The position numbers and the translations under genes are program-made. Positions 37,295 through 46,021 of a stretch of 64,000 bases of DNA are shown piece by piece. The notes beneath the pieces are model-generated. The model searched no databases and had not been told where the DNA came from. It saw only the letters and a list, made by a program, of their open reading frames with translations. Source of the DNA: Pedobacter sp. Leaf170 (GTDB lineage Bacteria; Bacteroidota; Bacteroidia; Sphingobacteriales; Sphingobacteriaceae); the NCBI RefSeq assembly GCF_920984665.1, contig NZ_CAKLBP010000001.1, positions 834,858 through 898,857 of the forward strand, in the 5' to 3' direction. Every line of letters begins with the position of its first letter. Positions within the stretch are counted from its first letter, which is position 1.

Positions 37295-37502
37295 GAACAA
37301 TATATCAAAGATATAAATATCCAATAGAATAGGCGAACTCACGATCGGCTCATGGAGGAAATTTGACGGTTTCGTTTCATGAGAGACATCGTTAAAGCCA
37401 GGTTTACCTAACTCTGTTTGTCGCTATAAATAACTGACAACAAATATAATCAATTGATTATTAAAATCAAAATATTGACTATTAAAATCAATAAATAATT
37501 AA

Positions 37503-37712
37503 ATGGCTGATCTGAATAGGATAAAAGTGATACTTGCGGAGAAGAAAGTTTCTAATAAATCATTGGCCGAACACCTTGATAAGAGAGAAGAAACGATTTC
37601 ACGATGGTGCCAAAACAAGCAACAACCATCAATAGAAGACCTTAATAAAATTGCAGAATTCCTGATAATAGATATCAGAAGCTTATTAAATCCAAGTGAT
37701 TGGAGTAAGTAG
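37503..37712 (+). CDS. Small XRE-family HTH regulator
   Basis: A 69-residue protein that is little more than a lambda-repressor-like helix-turn-helix: IKVILAEKKVSNKSLAEHLD, then KREETISRWCQNKQQPSIED (recognition-helix region about 28-40) and LNKIAEFLIIDIRSLLNP. It probably represses its own promoter and perhaps the nuclease cassette 220 bp downstream. The upstream AT-rich run with repeated ATTAAAATCAA units (about 37456-37492) is a likely promoter/operator. The start is ATG 37503. Such mini-XRE proteins are common controllers of restriction genes. Confidence 0.85.
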   Translation: MADLNRIKVILAEKKVSNKSLAEHLDKREETISRWCQNKQQPSIEDLNKIAEFLIIDIRSLLNPSDWSK

Positions 37713-37933
37713 TAAAGGCGAAGACGTTAAGAAAAGCAAATAACCGAAATGGTTAAAGAAGTAGGGAGTTTGTTGAGCGTTTTATGAAATATGTATAGAA
37801 AAACAAACTCCCCCCCTATTATTGAATTGATGTTACAATAAGCTATTTCTATTTACCAAATCCACTTAGAAGGCATCTTCGCTAACCAGGCTCATATTTT
37901 AAAAAGAACAACTAAATTAAGCGCTAACTTTTC

Positions 37934-38809
37934 ATGACTAAGCCGATAATATTTGGAGAAATAAAAGGTATCCCAGAAGGCTATCAATTTGAAGATAGAA
38001 GAATAATGATGAAGGACAGTTTCCATAGAAACTGGGCAGGAGGAATAGATGGAACAGGAAAAACAGGTGTTGCCGCCATTGTACTTTCAGGGAGCTATGA
38101 TGACGTGGATCTTGGCGATACAATCATTTATACAGGAGCTGGTGGCAACGATGGCGACAGTAAAAGGCAAACTAAAGACCAAGATTGGAATAACCGAGGC
38201 AACGCTGGATTATTAAAAAGCATGGATGAAGGGTTACCCGTAAGAGTAATTAGGGGAGCAAAACACAGAAGCCCATTTTCTCCAAAACAAGGCTATAAGT
38301 ACGCAGGACTTTACAGTGTAATAGGCGCGTGGCAGGAGATCGGTAAAAGCGGCTTTAAAATCTGCAGATACAAGCTCGAATACACAGGTATTAATCCCGG
38401 TAGGAAAACTACTGAAGAAATAGAGCTTGACTACTCGACTAAAGAGAAAAAAAGAATTGAAAGCGTCGTTTTAAGAATAGTTCGTGACACCAAAATAGCA
38501 AGAGAGGTCAAGCTGCTCTACAATTACCAATGTCAGATATGCAATGAAACGATCATTACCAAAGTTGGCCGCTATGCCGAAGGCGCGCACATCAAACCTC
38601 TAGGCAAACCACATAACGGGGATGATAACTCAAACAACCTAATATGTTTGTGCCCTAACCATCATGTAATGTTTGACAAAGGACTATTCTCTATTTCAGA
38701 TGAATTTAATCTATTAGGAGATATCGCTGGAAAGTTAATTTTGAAGGAAAAGCATAAACTAGATATATTAAATCTAGTCTATCATCGCCTTGCACATGGA
38801 TACAGTTAG
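37934..38809 (+). CDS. SRA(YDG)-HNH endonuclease, probable type IV modification-dependent restriction enzyme
   Basis: A 291-residue protein with two recognisable domains. Residues about 5-155 form an SRA/YDG domain: FGEIKGIPEGYQFEDRRIM, GIDGTGKTGVAAIVLSGSYD and DLGDTIIYTGAGGNDGDSKR, the base-flipping fold that binds 5mC or 5hmC DNA. Residues about 190-260 form an HNH nuclease: CQIC, AEGAHIKPLGKPHNG, then NLICLCPNHHVMFDKG. SRA-HNH enzymes cut DNA carrying modified cytosine; there is no sulfur-binding domain as in ScoMcrA. The next gene's start lies inside its 3' end, so expression is coupled to the Nudix gene. Domain call firm, substrate inferred. Confidence 0.88.
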   Translation: MTKPIIFGEIKGIPEGYQFEDRRIMMKDSFHRNWAGGIDGTGKTGVAAIVLSGSYDDVDLGDTIIYTGAGGNDGDSKRQTKDQDWNNRGNAGLLKSMDEGLPVRVIRGAKHRSPFSPKQGYKYAGLYSVIGAWQEIGKSGFKICRYKLEYTGINPGRKTTEEIELDYSTKEKKRIESVVLRIVRDTKIAREVKLLYNYQCQICNETIITKVGRYAEGAHIKPLGKPHNGDDNSNNLICLCPNHHVMFDKGLFSISDEFNLLGDIAGKLILKEKHKLDILNLVYHRLAHGYS

Positions 38810-39194
38810 AGTTGTTTGCGGCATTATTTTTAAGGAAGACAAAATACTTCTCTGCAGAAGAAAAGCTGAGAAATCTCTTGGTGGTTATTGGGAATTCCCA
38901 GGCGGAAAAGTTGAACCTAATGAATCAGAAAGCGACGCCCTCATTAGAGAACTAAAAGAGGAGCTTGCAATGCAGGTTGAAATTGACAAACATTTTAAAA
39001 CCATTATTCATCAATACGAGAATGTTCAAATTGAACTTATAGCCTACGGCTGTAAGTTCATTCAAGCTGATTTTGTGTTAATAGACCATGATGAAATTCA
39101 ATGGGTTGAAAAAAAAAAGTTACTTAGCTTCAATTTGGCCCTAGCAGATGTACCGATTGCGGAAGCTTTAGTCCCAATGGACAGCATAAGTTAA
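38796..39194 (+). CDS. Nudix hydrolase (MutT-like)
   Basis: A 132-residue Nudix protein from ATG 38796 (a TTG two codons earlier is possible). The Nudix box is complete: G37-x5-E43-x7-R51-E52-x2-E55-E56, within YWEFPGGKVEPNESESDALI and the next residues. RVVCGIIFKEDKILLCRRK at the start is typical of MutT-type 8-oxo-dGTP or nucleotide-triphosphate pyrophosphatases. It overlaps the SRA-HNH gene by 14 nt. A housekeeping MutT would not normally be coupled to a nuclease, so it may hydrolyse a modified nucleotide or signal belonging to this cassette; that is inference. Confidence 0.9.
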   Translation: MDTVRVVCGIIFKEDKILLCRRKAEKSLGGYWEFPGGKVEPNESESDALIRELKEELAMQVEIDKHFKTIIHQYENVQIELIAYGCKFIQADFVLIDHDEIQWVEKKKLLSFNLALADVPIAEALVPMDSIS

Positions 39195-39270
39195 ACTCGC
39201 TCGTCTATAAGCATTGGTTAACTAATAGAACTAGTAAAATTTTTAATGATTTTATAATTAACAATCCCAA

Positions 39271-41151
39271 ATGCAAACATTCTCATCGCTTCAGATCAAA
39301 CTTGGCCGTTTTAAAATAACTGATAAGCACTTAAATAACATTTGGGCTGGACAACAAAATGGAAAGATTAGACTTTTCAAGTTAATAGATATTATGATAA
39401 CCTACCGTTACATCGATAGTGGTGAATATCATAATATCCTTTCTGAATTGTGTAAATATCATTTTGACTATTATGCGTCTTCTTCTAAAACTGACTTAGA
39501 AACCATAGCTATCAGATTAAATTATACTAGAGAGCACATCAGAACCAATAAAATTAAATTTAAATGTGACTTCAATAAAAAGTTTAATTTTCTTCGAGAT
39601 ATTGATTTCATAGAAGAAGTGACACTTCCATTAAACTCTTCTATTATTGAGGTGAACGAAGATGTTGCCATTAGCATTAATAAAGAAAATCAAACAGATT
39701 TCACTAAAAAATTTATTACTAGAATTTTCAGTCTATTTAACACCGACTACAACTATGTTTGTGACGATGATAATCCATCATGGAAATCGGCATATTTAGT
39801 TAGTAATCGTGAAACAGATTACGTATCCATTGTAAATCTCTATAGAATCAAGCTCAGGCCATATCCCTCTAGAAAGGTTGAAGATATATGGTATTTCGAA
39901 GAAATACCAGGAATACCTAAAGAAACCTCTGCAACATCAATATTAGAAAAACTGATAACCAAGGAAATTGGGGACAATTATTACAATGATAAGGGGTTAC
40001 TACTGCCAAAAACTAAAAGACTTACTTTATTGGAAAAAATTATGCATATTTTTCATGACTTTGGTCCAGAAAGACAAGGCTATAAAATCGACCAAATCAT
40101 TGAAGCGCTCGAAAAAAGGGAGGGCGAAACATTTAGGCGCTCATCCATCCGCAGCACAATTAATGGAAATCCCCTCTTTTCTGCTTACGGCAAAACCAGC
40201 ACTTATATCTTGAGCGAATGGCTAGATGATGAAAAATTAGATATCATTTCAGGGGACTACTGGCGGGTTTGTCAACGTTTACTCGAGCGCGAGGAATATC
40301 CACTGGATATCATTACCCTTATGGAGCGGTTAAGTTACCACCGGCACAAACCTGATAAAAAAAGCTTGATTAACATTCTAGGAGATAAGACTAAGAACAT
40401 TTTTATTTTCAAGGAGAGCTTCGTTGGTTTACTAAAGAAGGAGAAGCATTTATCATTCATCAATAAGCTAAAAAATATTCATGTTAATGCGTATTCCCCA
40501 AAATTTTGGGAAAAGTTCAATTCAGAAAATGATGTACATGATTATTTCCAACGTAGTGGTGTTATCTCTGCCCAAATTGCCTATCTAATTAAATACATGA
40601 GGCAAGAAATAAAACCACCAATAATCTTAAGGCAAACCAATCCAAATAGTCATAATAATAAATCTGAAGAAAACCTTTTAACGCAACTCGCCGAGCTAGA
40701 AAGCCAAAAAGATTTATATACCCAAACCAAAAGCAGACGAGAACATTTACTTCTAAAACAACTTCTGTTTCATAATAAAACTGAAATGAGCTGTGCCATC
40801 TGTGGTCGAAAATTCCCAACAAATCTACTAGCAGTGGCTCATATCAAGCGAAGAGCACTTGCTACAGAAACCGAACGAATTAATCGTTTTATTGTAATGG
40901 CCGCATGCTACCTTGGCTGCGATATGCTTTATGAAAAAGGTTATTTAACCGTAGACCAAATGGGTAATATTGAAATACTAAAAGAAGACCACAATTCAAT
41001 AGAACTAAACCTATACACAGAAGGCTTAAAAGGCAAAGCGTGCAATATCTACAATGCCAGCAATAAAGTATTTTTTGATTCACATCGTGATTTTCACAAG
41101 AAAAAACTACTCATTAAAATTCAACAGCGTTATGCTATAAATCCTGAATAA
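39271..41151 (+). CDS. Large winged-helix/HNH protein
   Basis: A 626-residue protein that I cannot place in a named family. TDLETIAIRLNYTREHIRTN (about 75-94) looks like a sigma-region-4-type helix-turn-helix. LTLLEKIMHIFHDFGPERQG, continuing to the RRSSIRSTIN segment (about 250-295), recalls the HARE-HTH winged helix, and a similar unit may follow near residue 335. The C-terminus has a nuclease-like zinc site CAICGRKFPTNLLAVAHIKR (about 508-527) followed by NRFIVMAACYLGCDMLYEKG, an HNH arrangement with Cys pairs. It lies 76 bp after the Nudix gene in the same direction, so it probably belongs to the SRA-HNH cassette. Confidence 0.7.
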   Translation: MQTFSSLQIKLGRFKITDKHLNNIWAGQQNGKIRLFKLIDIMITYRYIDSGEYHNILSELCKYHFDYYASSSKTDLETIAIRLNYTREHIRTNKIKFKCDFNKKFNFLRDIDFIEEVTLPLNSSIIEVNEDVAISINKENQTDFTKKFITRIFSLFNTDYNYVCDDDNPSWKSAYLVSNRETDYVSIVNLYRIKLRPYPSRKVEDIWYFEEIPGIPKETSATSILEKLITKEIGDNYYNDKGLLLPKTKRLTLLEKIMHIFHDFGPERQGYKIDQIIEALEKREGETFRRSSIRSTINGNPLFSAYGKTSTYILSEWLDDEKLDIISGDYWRVCQRLLEREEYPLDIITLMERLSYHRHKPDKKSLINILGDKTKNIFIFKESFVGLLKKEKHLSFINKLKNIHVNAYSPKFWEKFNSENDVHDYFQRSGVISAQIAYLIKYMRQEIKPPIILRQTNPNSHNNKSEENLLTQLAELESQKDLYTQTKSRREHLLLKQLLFHNKTEMSCAICGRKFPTNLLAVAHIKRRALATETERINRFIVMAACYLGCDMLYEKGYLTVDQMGNIEILKEDHNSIELNLYTEGLKGKACNIYNASNKVFFDSHRDFHKKKLLIKIQQRYAINPE

Positions 41152-41336
41152 ATTAAGTAAGACCACTTTAATCATGGAATCGAATAGAAAAATTGAACCT
41201 AGGCTATATTAAACAAATACAAATTTCGACACAATGTTCAAGTATATACTAAAAAAACGTAAATTGTTATTTAATTAACGCTCTTCCCTGGTGTTTTCTT
41301 TTTAATCTTATTGCTATAAACGAAACTTTATTAGAA

Positions 41337-41732
41337 ATGAATATAACATGGCGCCTCGCGAAAGAACTGATCTTGTCCGAAGTTAAGCAGAATGACTTTC
41401 TTGCACCGACATCAAAATATGGGAGAAAGATTGTCTTAGTTCCCCCTTCTACCAGCAACTCTAGACGATTTATGGGGATGGAAAGTTATAATGTACAAAT
41501 TGGCAAAAATAAATTTATTGATGTACCAATCTCTATGATAGAAAACTTGTTTAATGCTAGTCTTAAGAATAATAATGAATACACAAGTTACATTTTTCAT
41601 GCCATCTATCCAGGTTTAGCTGGTCCTAAAGGTACTCCTTGCTACATTAGCACAGTTGGCCAGATTTTTGAAAAAGCTGGATTAGTAATAAAAATAGGCG
41701 TAAATAAATATTGGTTTAAAACCTTTCTATAG
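41337..41732 (+). CDS. Hypothetical protein
   Basis: A 131-residue soluble protein starting at ATG 41337 with no recognised motif. SKYGRKIVLVPPSTSNSRRF and KFIDVPISMIENLFNASL suggest an alpha/beta domain, and AIYPGLAGPKGTPCYISTVG a loop-rich C-terminal part. The gap before it (41152-41336) holds nothing I recognise. Its 3' end overlaps by a few bases the original C-terminus of the frameshifted gene on the other strand, so the two genes are convergent. It could be the last member of the upstream cassette or an independent gene. Confidence 0.5.
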   Translation: MNITWRLAKELILSEVKQNDFLAPTSKYGRKIVLVPPSTSNSRRFMGMESYNVQIGKNKFIDVPISMIENLFNASLKNNNEYTSYIFHAIYPGLAGPKGTPCYISTVGQIFEKAGLVIKIGVNKYWFKTFL

Positions 41733-42148
41733 TTTGATCGTATCCTGCAAGATGCCAAAAAGTAAACGAGTCAACCATATTTAAAAAAAATTTGACTTTT
41801 TGTTTTGTCTGGAGCTTCTTCGAGAGCTGTATTTGTAACCGCATTTTTTAGAGCGATTATTTTCTCCTGCTCGCTTGTCCTTCTTGCAATGCTTGTGGCT
41901 TGCGTTATTGTGTCAACGAATTGTTCATTTTGAGATAGACTTTTGAAGTCGACTTGATTATTTTGTTCTAATAACTTTAGTTTCTCAGCAACGTCATTCA
42001 TCCATTCTTGTCGTCTCTTGTCAAGGGGGGGTACAACTAAACCGAAAAGTTCTGTTGCAGCAGAACCAAGTATAGGGATCCTGCCAAGTCCAGCTTTAAC
42101 AACCGCATGTGCGATGTCTTCCTTCGTGCTTTTATTTATGTCGCTCAT
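41716..42148 (-). pseudogene. Helical accessory protein, frameshifted in a poly-A tract
   Basis: From ATG 42148 the frame encodes MSDINKSTKEDIAHAVVKAG, then IPILGSAATELFGLVVPPLD, KRRQEWMNDVAEKL and TITQATSIARRTSEQEKIIA, a helical domain I have seen in many accessory-region proteins. It ends early as SQIFFKYG at 41771. Removing one T from the run of eight (A8 on the + strand, 41783-41790) restores SQIFLNMVDSFTFWHLAGYD ending at 41716-41718, which is the family's usual C-terminal text (IFLN-YID-FT-WHL). So the gene is frameshifted by one base, through real slippage, phase variation or a sequencing error. Function unknown. Confidence 0.7.
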
Positions 42149-42397
42149 AGTTTGATTATATTATGCATAACGTTTGTGGTTTGCGAATTCTAAATTTAAT
42201 TTTTTTATTATTTCTTAAACGGACTATTGGGATTTTTGAGCGATAGAATAATAGTTAATTGAATCTGAGAAGTGAATTAATCCAATCTTGTTTCAACCTA
42301 ATTTCGATTTTGCAAAAATACCTACATTTAAGTATTTGAAATTCAGTATATAAACAATTATTTTTACATAAACATCTCATCTAAATTATCAAAAACT

Positions 42398-43726
42398 ATG
42401 CTCCAAAAACTTTTCCATAAAGCATTGTTAATAGGAATATCTGTAGTAATTGGTTCAATGTTGAACCAGGCCGCATTTGCGCAAAACCAGACCGACACAA
42501 TACAAAACACGTTGGATACCCTGGCCTCGCTGAATCAAGGCGGATTAGTACGAGATTGTGATTCCAGGATAACTATGTATCTTGCCCCAGGAAATCCTCA
42601 GACTAATCGGCAGGTTATTTTAGCGAATACTCGTAAATTTGACTTAACTGAGAAGTATCTCGCCAAGGATTGGAATACCATTACTCAAGGTGATCAGTTC
42701 TCCTGCACAGCCTTTTCTGTCAGTTTTGCGATAACGATACAGAGAAATATCGATAATTTTTTTCTCAAAAAGCAGGAACCACTAGTACAATTCAACCCAT
42801 TTTTCGTTTTCAATATCTCCAAAAGTAAATATGCCGACCCATTCAAGAGCAATTGTAAATTCGGCATCAGTTATATTGATGCTTTTCTCACTGTGCGTGA
42901 TCGTGGAATTCCTTTAATGTCTAAGAATACAGTTCGCAACAATTGCTCTGATATGCCAACATACAAGATGCTCTCAGAAGCCGGAAAAAATAAAATCCAA
43001 ATATTCCAGCGGCCTTTTTGTACAAAGGATAATTTTAAGGCCATACTGATTGATACGCCATTTCATCCCATTTGTATTAGTGTTTTTCTAAATAGTGAGT
43101 ATGATGCAGCAATGGATTTTAATAGTGGGAAATGGACGAAAAAAGGCAATCCAGTATCTAACAGGATGCATGCCATGCTCGTTGTAGGCTATAACGACGA
43201 GCGGAATGCTTTCAAGGTGATGGATTGGCAAGGTTCAGAAAAAGGAGATAATGGTTTTTTATGGATGGACTATGCTCTCATCGAAGACCCCCGGATAGTT
43301 TTCGATGCCTTCATTTGTTCTCATGGCTCGGAGTATCTCGATCCTTTGGTTGGTGCTAGGGCAGGATCTGTAATGGACGAATCTTATGAAAAACCGAGTG
43401 CATTAGAAAACGAACTACTTAACAGCCAGTTCGTAAATGACAAGATTTCATTTTGGATAAAATCCGGTTACCAAACAATGAAAGACCAATTTAGGATTGA
43501 TTGCAACTATGTAAGTGGAAAACAGGGCCGGGCAACATTTAGAATTTCCAATCGATACACCGCTGAAATCATAAAAGATGACATCCTACTTTCTGAAGGG
43601 AAAGCCTTTGCCTTTACATATAAAAATATCGACTATAAATTCCGTCTACTTGAAGTTGACTATCGAGGGAAAAACATATTAAAACAAGCCGCCATTATTC
43701 AATTTGACCGGAAAAAACATATATAA
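42398..43726 (+). CDS. Secreted papain-like (C1-type) cysteine protease
   Basis: A 442-residue exported protein with a signal peptide ending AAFAQ (about residues 1-28). The papain pattern is visible: Gln97 six residues before Cys103 in TQGDQFSCTAFSVSF (oxyanion Gln and nucleophile), His258 in RMHAMLVVGYND, and Asp276 in KVMDWQGSEKGDNGFLWMDY where papain has Asn (C1 ..NSWG.WG..GY). Asn-to-Asp at the third position is unusual but tolerated in relatives. The C-terminal 130 residues have no assignment. A lipoprotein gene follows after 15 bp. It is probably periplasmic or secreted; target unknown. Confidence 0.82.
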   Translation: MLQKLFHKALLIGISVVIGSMLNQAAFAQNQTDTIQNTLDTLASLNQGGLVRDCDSRITMYLAPGNPQTNRQVILANTRKFDLTEKYLAKDWNTITQGDQFSCTAFSVSFAITIQRNIDNFFLKKQEPLVQFNPFFVFNISKSKYADPFKSNCKFGISYIDAFLTVRDRGIPLMSKNTVRNNCSDMPTYKMLSEAGKNKIQIFQRPFCTKDNFKAILIDTPFHPICISVFLNSEYDAAMDFNSGKWTKKGNPVSNRMHAMLVVGYNDERNAFKVMDWQGSEKGDNGFLWMDYALIEDPRIVFDAFICSHGSEYLDPLVGARAGSVMDESYEKPSALENELLNSQFVNDKISFWIKSGYQTMKDQFRIDCNYVSGKQGRATFRISNRYTAEIIKDDILLSEGKAFAFTYKNIDYKFRLLEVDYRGKNILKQAAIIQFDRKKHI

Positions 43727-43741
43727 CCAAATTTAAATAAT

Positions 43742-44662
43742 ATGAAAAAAAATCTAGTTTTAATTTGTTCACTCGCACTAAGCTCACTAATTAGCTGCAA
43801 ACAGGAAATTAAGTATGAATTTGTTGATGTGAACAGCGATTCGCTCAACGTGGTCAAAGACAAACTCTATGATCTGAATAACGTTTCCACTGGAGGTCCG
43901 TTCGCTATATCAGGTGCTGCCAATTCTCAAAAAAACACTTGGATGGCGATGTTGAAAGGATGTTACGAATCGGATAATTTAAATAAGAAACTTATCAATA
44001 ACGACTTGCTATACCTAGGTCCATCTAGTAATATGTATCTTGGAACTATTATCGATAAGCGAATCGTTAACAACAGCTTTAACGTTAAGACCGAACTTAA
44101 ATATCTGATTCCAAAAAGCGATTTTTCAGAATTTGCCGTAGAAGGTGAGAGCGTAAACAATTGTGATCTAACTAAAATTAAGACTGTAGACTTTTCTCTT
44201 GATGCAGTGCTCTCGGGAATCATTGCCCAGGGTATGCCAGACAGTCTGGGAGCGAAAATCAACAGCTATGACTCTTTGACAGTGACCAGTGGAAAATGGC
44301 AGATTGATTACATTAGGGAATCTGATTTTATTCGATATTTAACCAAGAACTCAAATAACCCAGATATCAAATATTACGCTGATCTTGTCTTCAATAAAAA
44401 GCTAAGGATTGTGACTAAAGTAGTCAAGGTAAGTGGTTTCCAGGCTGACGCTCTATACAAAAGTGGCGTCAGTGCTGGATTGAGTGCATCCTTAAAAGTA
44501 CCGATAACAGTTAGCGTCGCTAATAATGCACAAGATTCTGAAAAGGATAATGACTTTTCGGCTAAGGTTACTTTTAAGCAAAAAAATCAGAAAGAAATCC
44601 ACATTTCTACGACCAATTCCTTTTATGTATTTGGGATGATCAGAGAAGGAAAACAGCTGTAA
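43742..44662 (+). CDS. Hypothetical lipoprotein
   Basis: A 306-residue protein with a type II signal peptide: MKKNLVLICSLALSSLISC, lipobox LISC, lipidated Cys19. The mature part is mixed alpha/beta with two repeated-looking halves, each ending in a residue set such as VDFSLDAVLSGIIAQGMPD and VSGFQADALYKSGVSAGLSA. No family is recognised. It is co-transcribed with the papain-like protease upstream (15-bp gap) and may be its inhibitor, anchor or substrate; that is only inferred from the pairing. A hairpin follows at 44712. Confidence 0.65.
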   Translation: MKKNLVLICSLALSSLISCKQEIKYEFVDVNSDSLNVVKDKLYDLNNVSTGGPFAISGAANSQKNTWMAMLKGCYESDNLNKKLINNDLLYLGPSSNMYLGTIIDKRIVNNSFNVKTELKYLIPKSDFSEFAVEGESVNNCDLTKIKTVDFSLDAVLSGIIAQGMPDSLGAKINSYDSLTVTSGKWQIDYIRESDFIRYLTKNSNNPDIKYYADLVFNKKLRIVTKVVKVSGFQADALYKSGVSAGLSASLKVPITVSVANNAQDSEKDNDFSAKVTFKQKNQKEIHISTTNSFYVFGMIREGKQL

Positions 44663-44711
44663 GGCGAGCTAGCCCTGGTTGGAAAGTTTTTTATGGAATA
44701 AACAAGACTAT

Positions 44712-44739
44712 AGCCTGCTCAATTTTACTTGGGTAGGCT
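44712..44739 (+). terminator. Weak hairpin between convergent genes, possible terminator
   Basis: AGCCTGC (44712-44718) and GTAGGCT (44733-44739) form a 7-bp stem with one G-U pair and a 14-nt loop, followed by TTGCTT. It lies between the + strand lipoprotein gene and the - strand dndB, where a terminator is expected. The T-run is poor, so confidence is low. Confidence 0.35.
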
Positions 44740-44836
44740 TTGCTTATGTTAGATCGAATCAAAGTGTCATTTTATTTTTTTATTGAGCACCTCTCTTAAT
44801 TTAAAAACGATATTTTAGCTACCTTATACTATAATA

Positions 44837-46021
44837 TTACTCAGCAACCAGTTGGTTATAAATCTGATTAATTCCTTTACTACTCAATTGTATGTCTTTT
44901 AAATTAATATGGGATTTAACCGAAATTTGATCTTCGAAGAAAGATTGAGTAAGATCACCCTGTTCTATTCCGATTTGACTTAAATATGCTAGATATTTAA
45001 ATAAGGCATTCATACCCACTGTTTTTTTGAGAACGCTATTTTCATCATTCCATTCCTCAGGAAAAGTTTTTGCAACTGCGGTAAAAAAACTGACAATTAT
45101 TTTGAAAAGAAGCTCATATTCCTTGTTCAGGAAAAATATCCTCAGAGGTGCTTTTTTCTTGGTTAAAGTGGGTATGCTGTCTAGTTTTTGTTCTTTTAGT
45201 ACATCCTGTTTGTCTTTTTCTGCCTGATTGATTGCACCACAAATCAATGCGATGATATTCTGGGCGACTGTACTTTGAGTTATTACCCCTTTGTAAAAAT
45301 CATTAGCTTTACCCAAAATTTTTATGTTTTCTTTCAAGGGGCTTACTACGCTTTCGTTTAACATTTTCACTAAATCATTGGCTACTTTATATGGCGTAGG
45401 TTTTTCTGTGATTCCAAAAAGATCATAAACCAAACTTGGACTTACTCTTGTTTGTTTTCCGTTTATCACTGCAAAAACTTCAGCTTGTCTCTCCAAAGTT
45501 TGATTCATAAATATAGTTACCGGCAAATCAAATACCATTACACTGCCAAAATTTTCGAAAGCGGCCAACCTATGTTGACCATCAATAATTTGTGCTATTC
45601 CGTTTCGAATTGGAAAGGATAAAATGTAGGCCTCTACATTAATTGGCTGCACAAGTTGCGCTAAAGGCTCGTTATGGTAGTTCTCTAACTTGGTTAATCC
45701 CATAACATCAATACTTAAGGGTATGAGATCTAAAAACTCTGACGGAAAATTAATAATAATAGAACTCGGGAAAGTTGCGTACGGACTTTTTATGTAGTCC
45801 ATTATATCCTTCTTCCGCTGATCGGTCACTTGCCTTTGTATGCCACGATATTCTTCCACTCCATTTTCATCTTTTGCGATTAGCATACGGGGATTGCTAA
45901 TGGCAATTTCTTGGAGCACAGACCATCCCATACTGCAGACAAAAAAGTCGCCAATTGGCTGGCTAACGAGTGAACCGACTACAAATCCAAATTTTTCTCC
46001 GTTAATTATCTCTATTCTCAT
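44837..46021 (-). CDS. dndB: DndB-like DGQHR-domain regulator
   Basis: A 394-residue protein with the DGQHR motif at residues 147-151 (IIDGQHRLAAFENFG), the signature of DndB and related DNA-binding/ATPase-like proteins. The conserved N-terminal RKKDIMDYIKSPYATFPSSI and FAVINGKQTRVSPSLVYDLF are also usual. DndB is a transcriptional repressor of dnd genes in known systems and adjusts the modification level. Here it is the last gene of the restriction unit rather than the first gene of the modification operon. ATG 46021 overlaps the stop of the membrane-protein gene by 4 nt, so the two are translationally coupled. Confidence 0.8.
   Translation of the reverse strand: MRIEIINGEKFGFVVGSLVSQPIGDFFVCSMGWSVLQEIAISNPRMLIAKDENGVEEYRGIQRQVTDQRKKDIMDYIKSPYATFPSSIIINFPSEFLDLIPLSIDVMGLTKLENYHNEPLAQLVQPINVEAYILSFPIRNGIAQIIDGQHRLAAFENFGSVMVFDLPVTIFMNQTLERQAEVFAVINGKQTRVSPSLVYDLFGITEKPTPYKVANDLVKMLNESVVSPLKENIKILGKANDFYKGVITQSTVAQNIIALICGAINQAEKDKQDVLKEQKLDSIPTLTKKKAPLRIFFLNKEYELLFKIIVSFFTAVAKTFPEEWNDENSVLKKTVGMNALFKYLAYLSQIGIEQGDLTQSFFEDQISVKSHINLKDIQLSSKGINQIYNQLVAE

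Noticed and set aside
37934..38809. Sulfur-binding (ScoMcrA-like) restriction enzyme
   Set aside because: Only SRA and HNH parts are visible; no sulfur-binding domain, so a direct phosphorothioate link is not supported.
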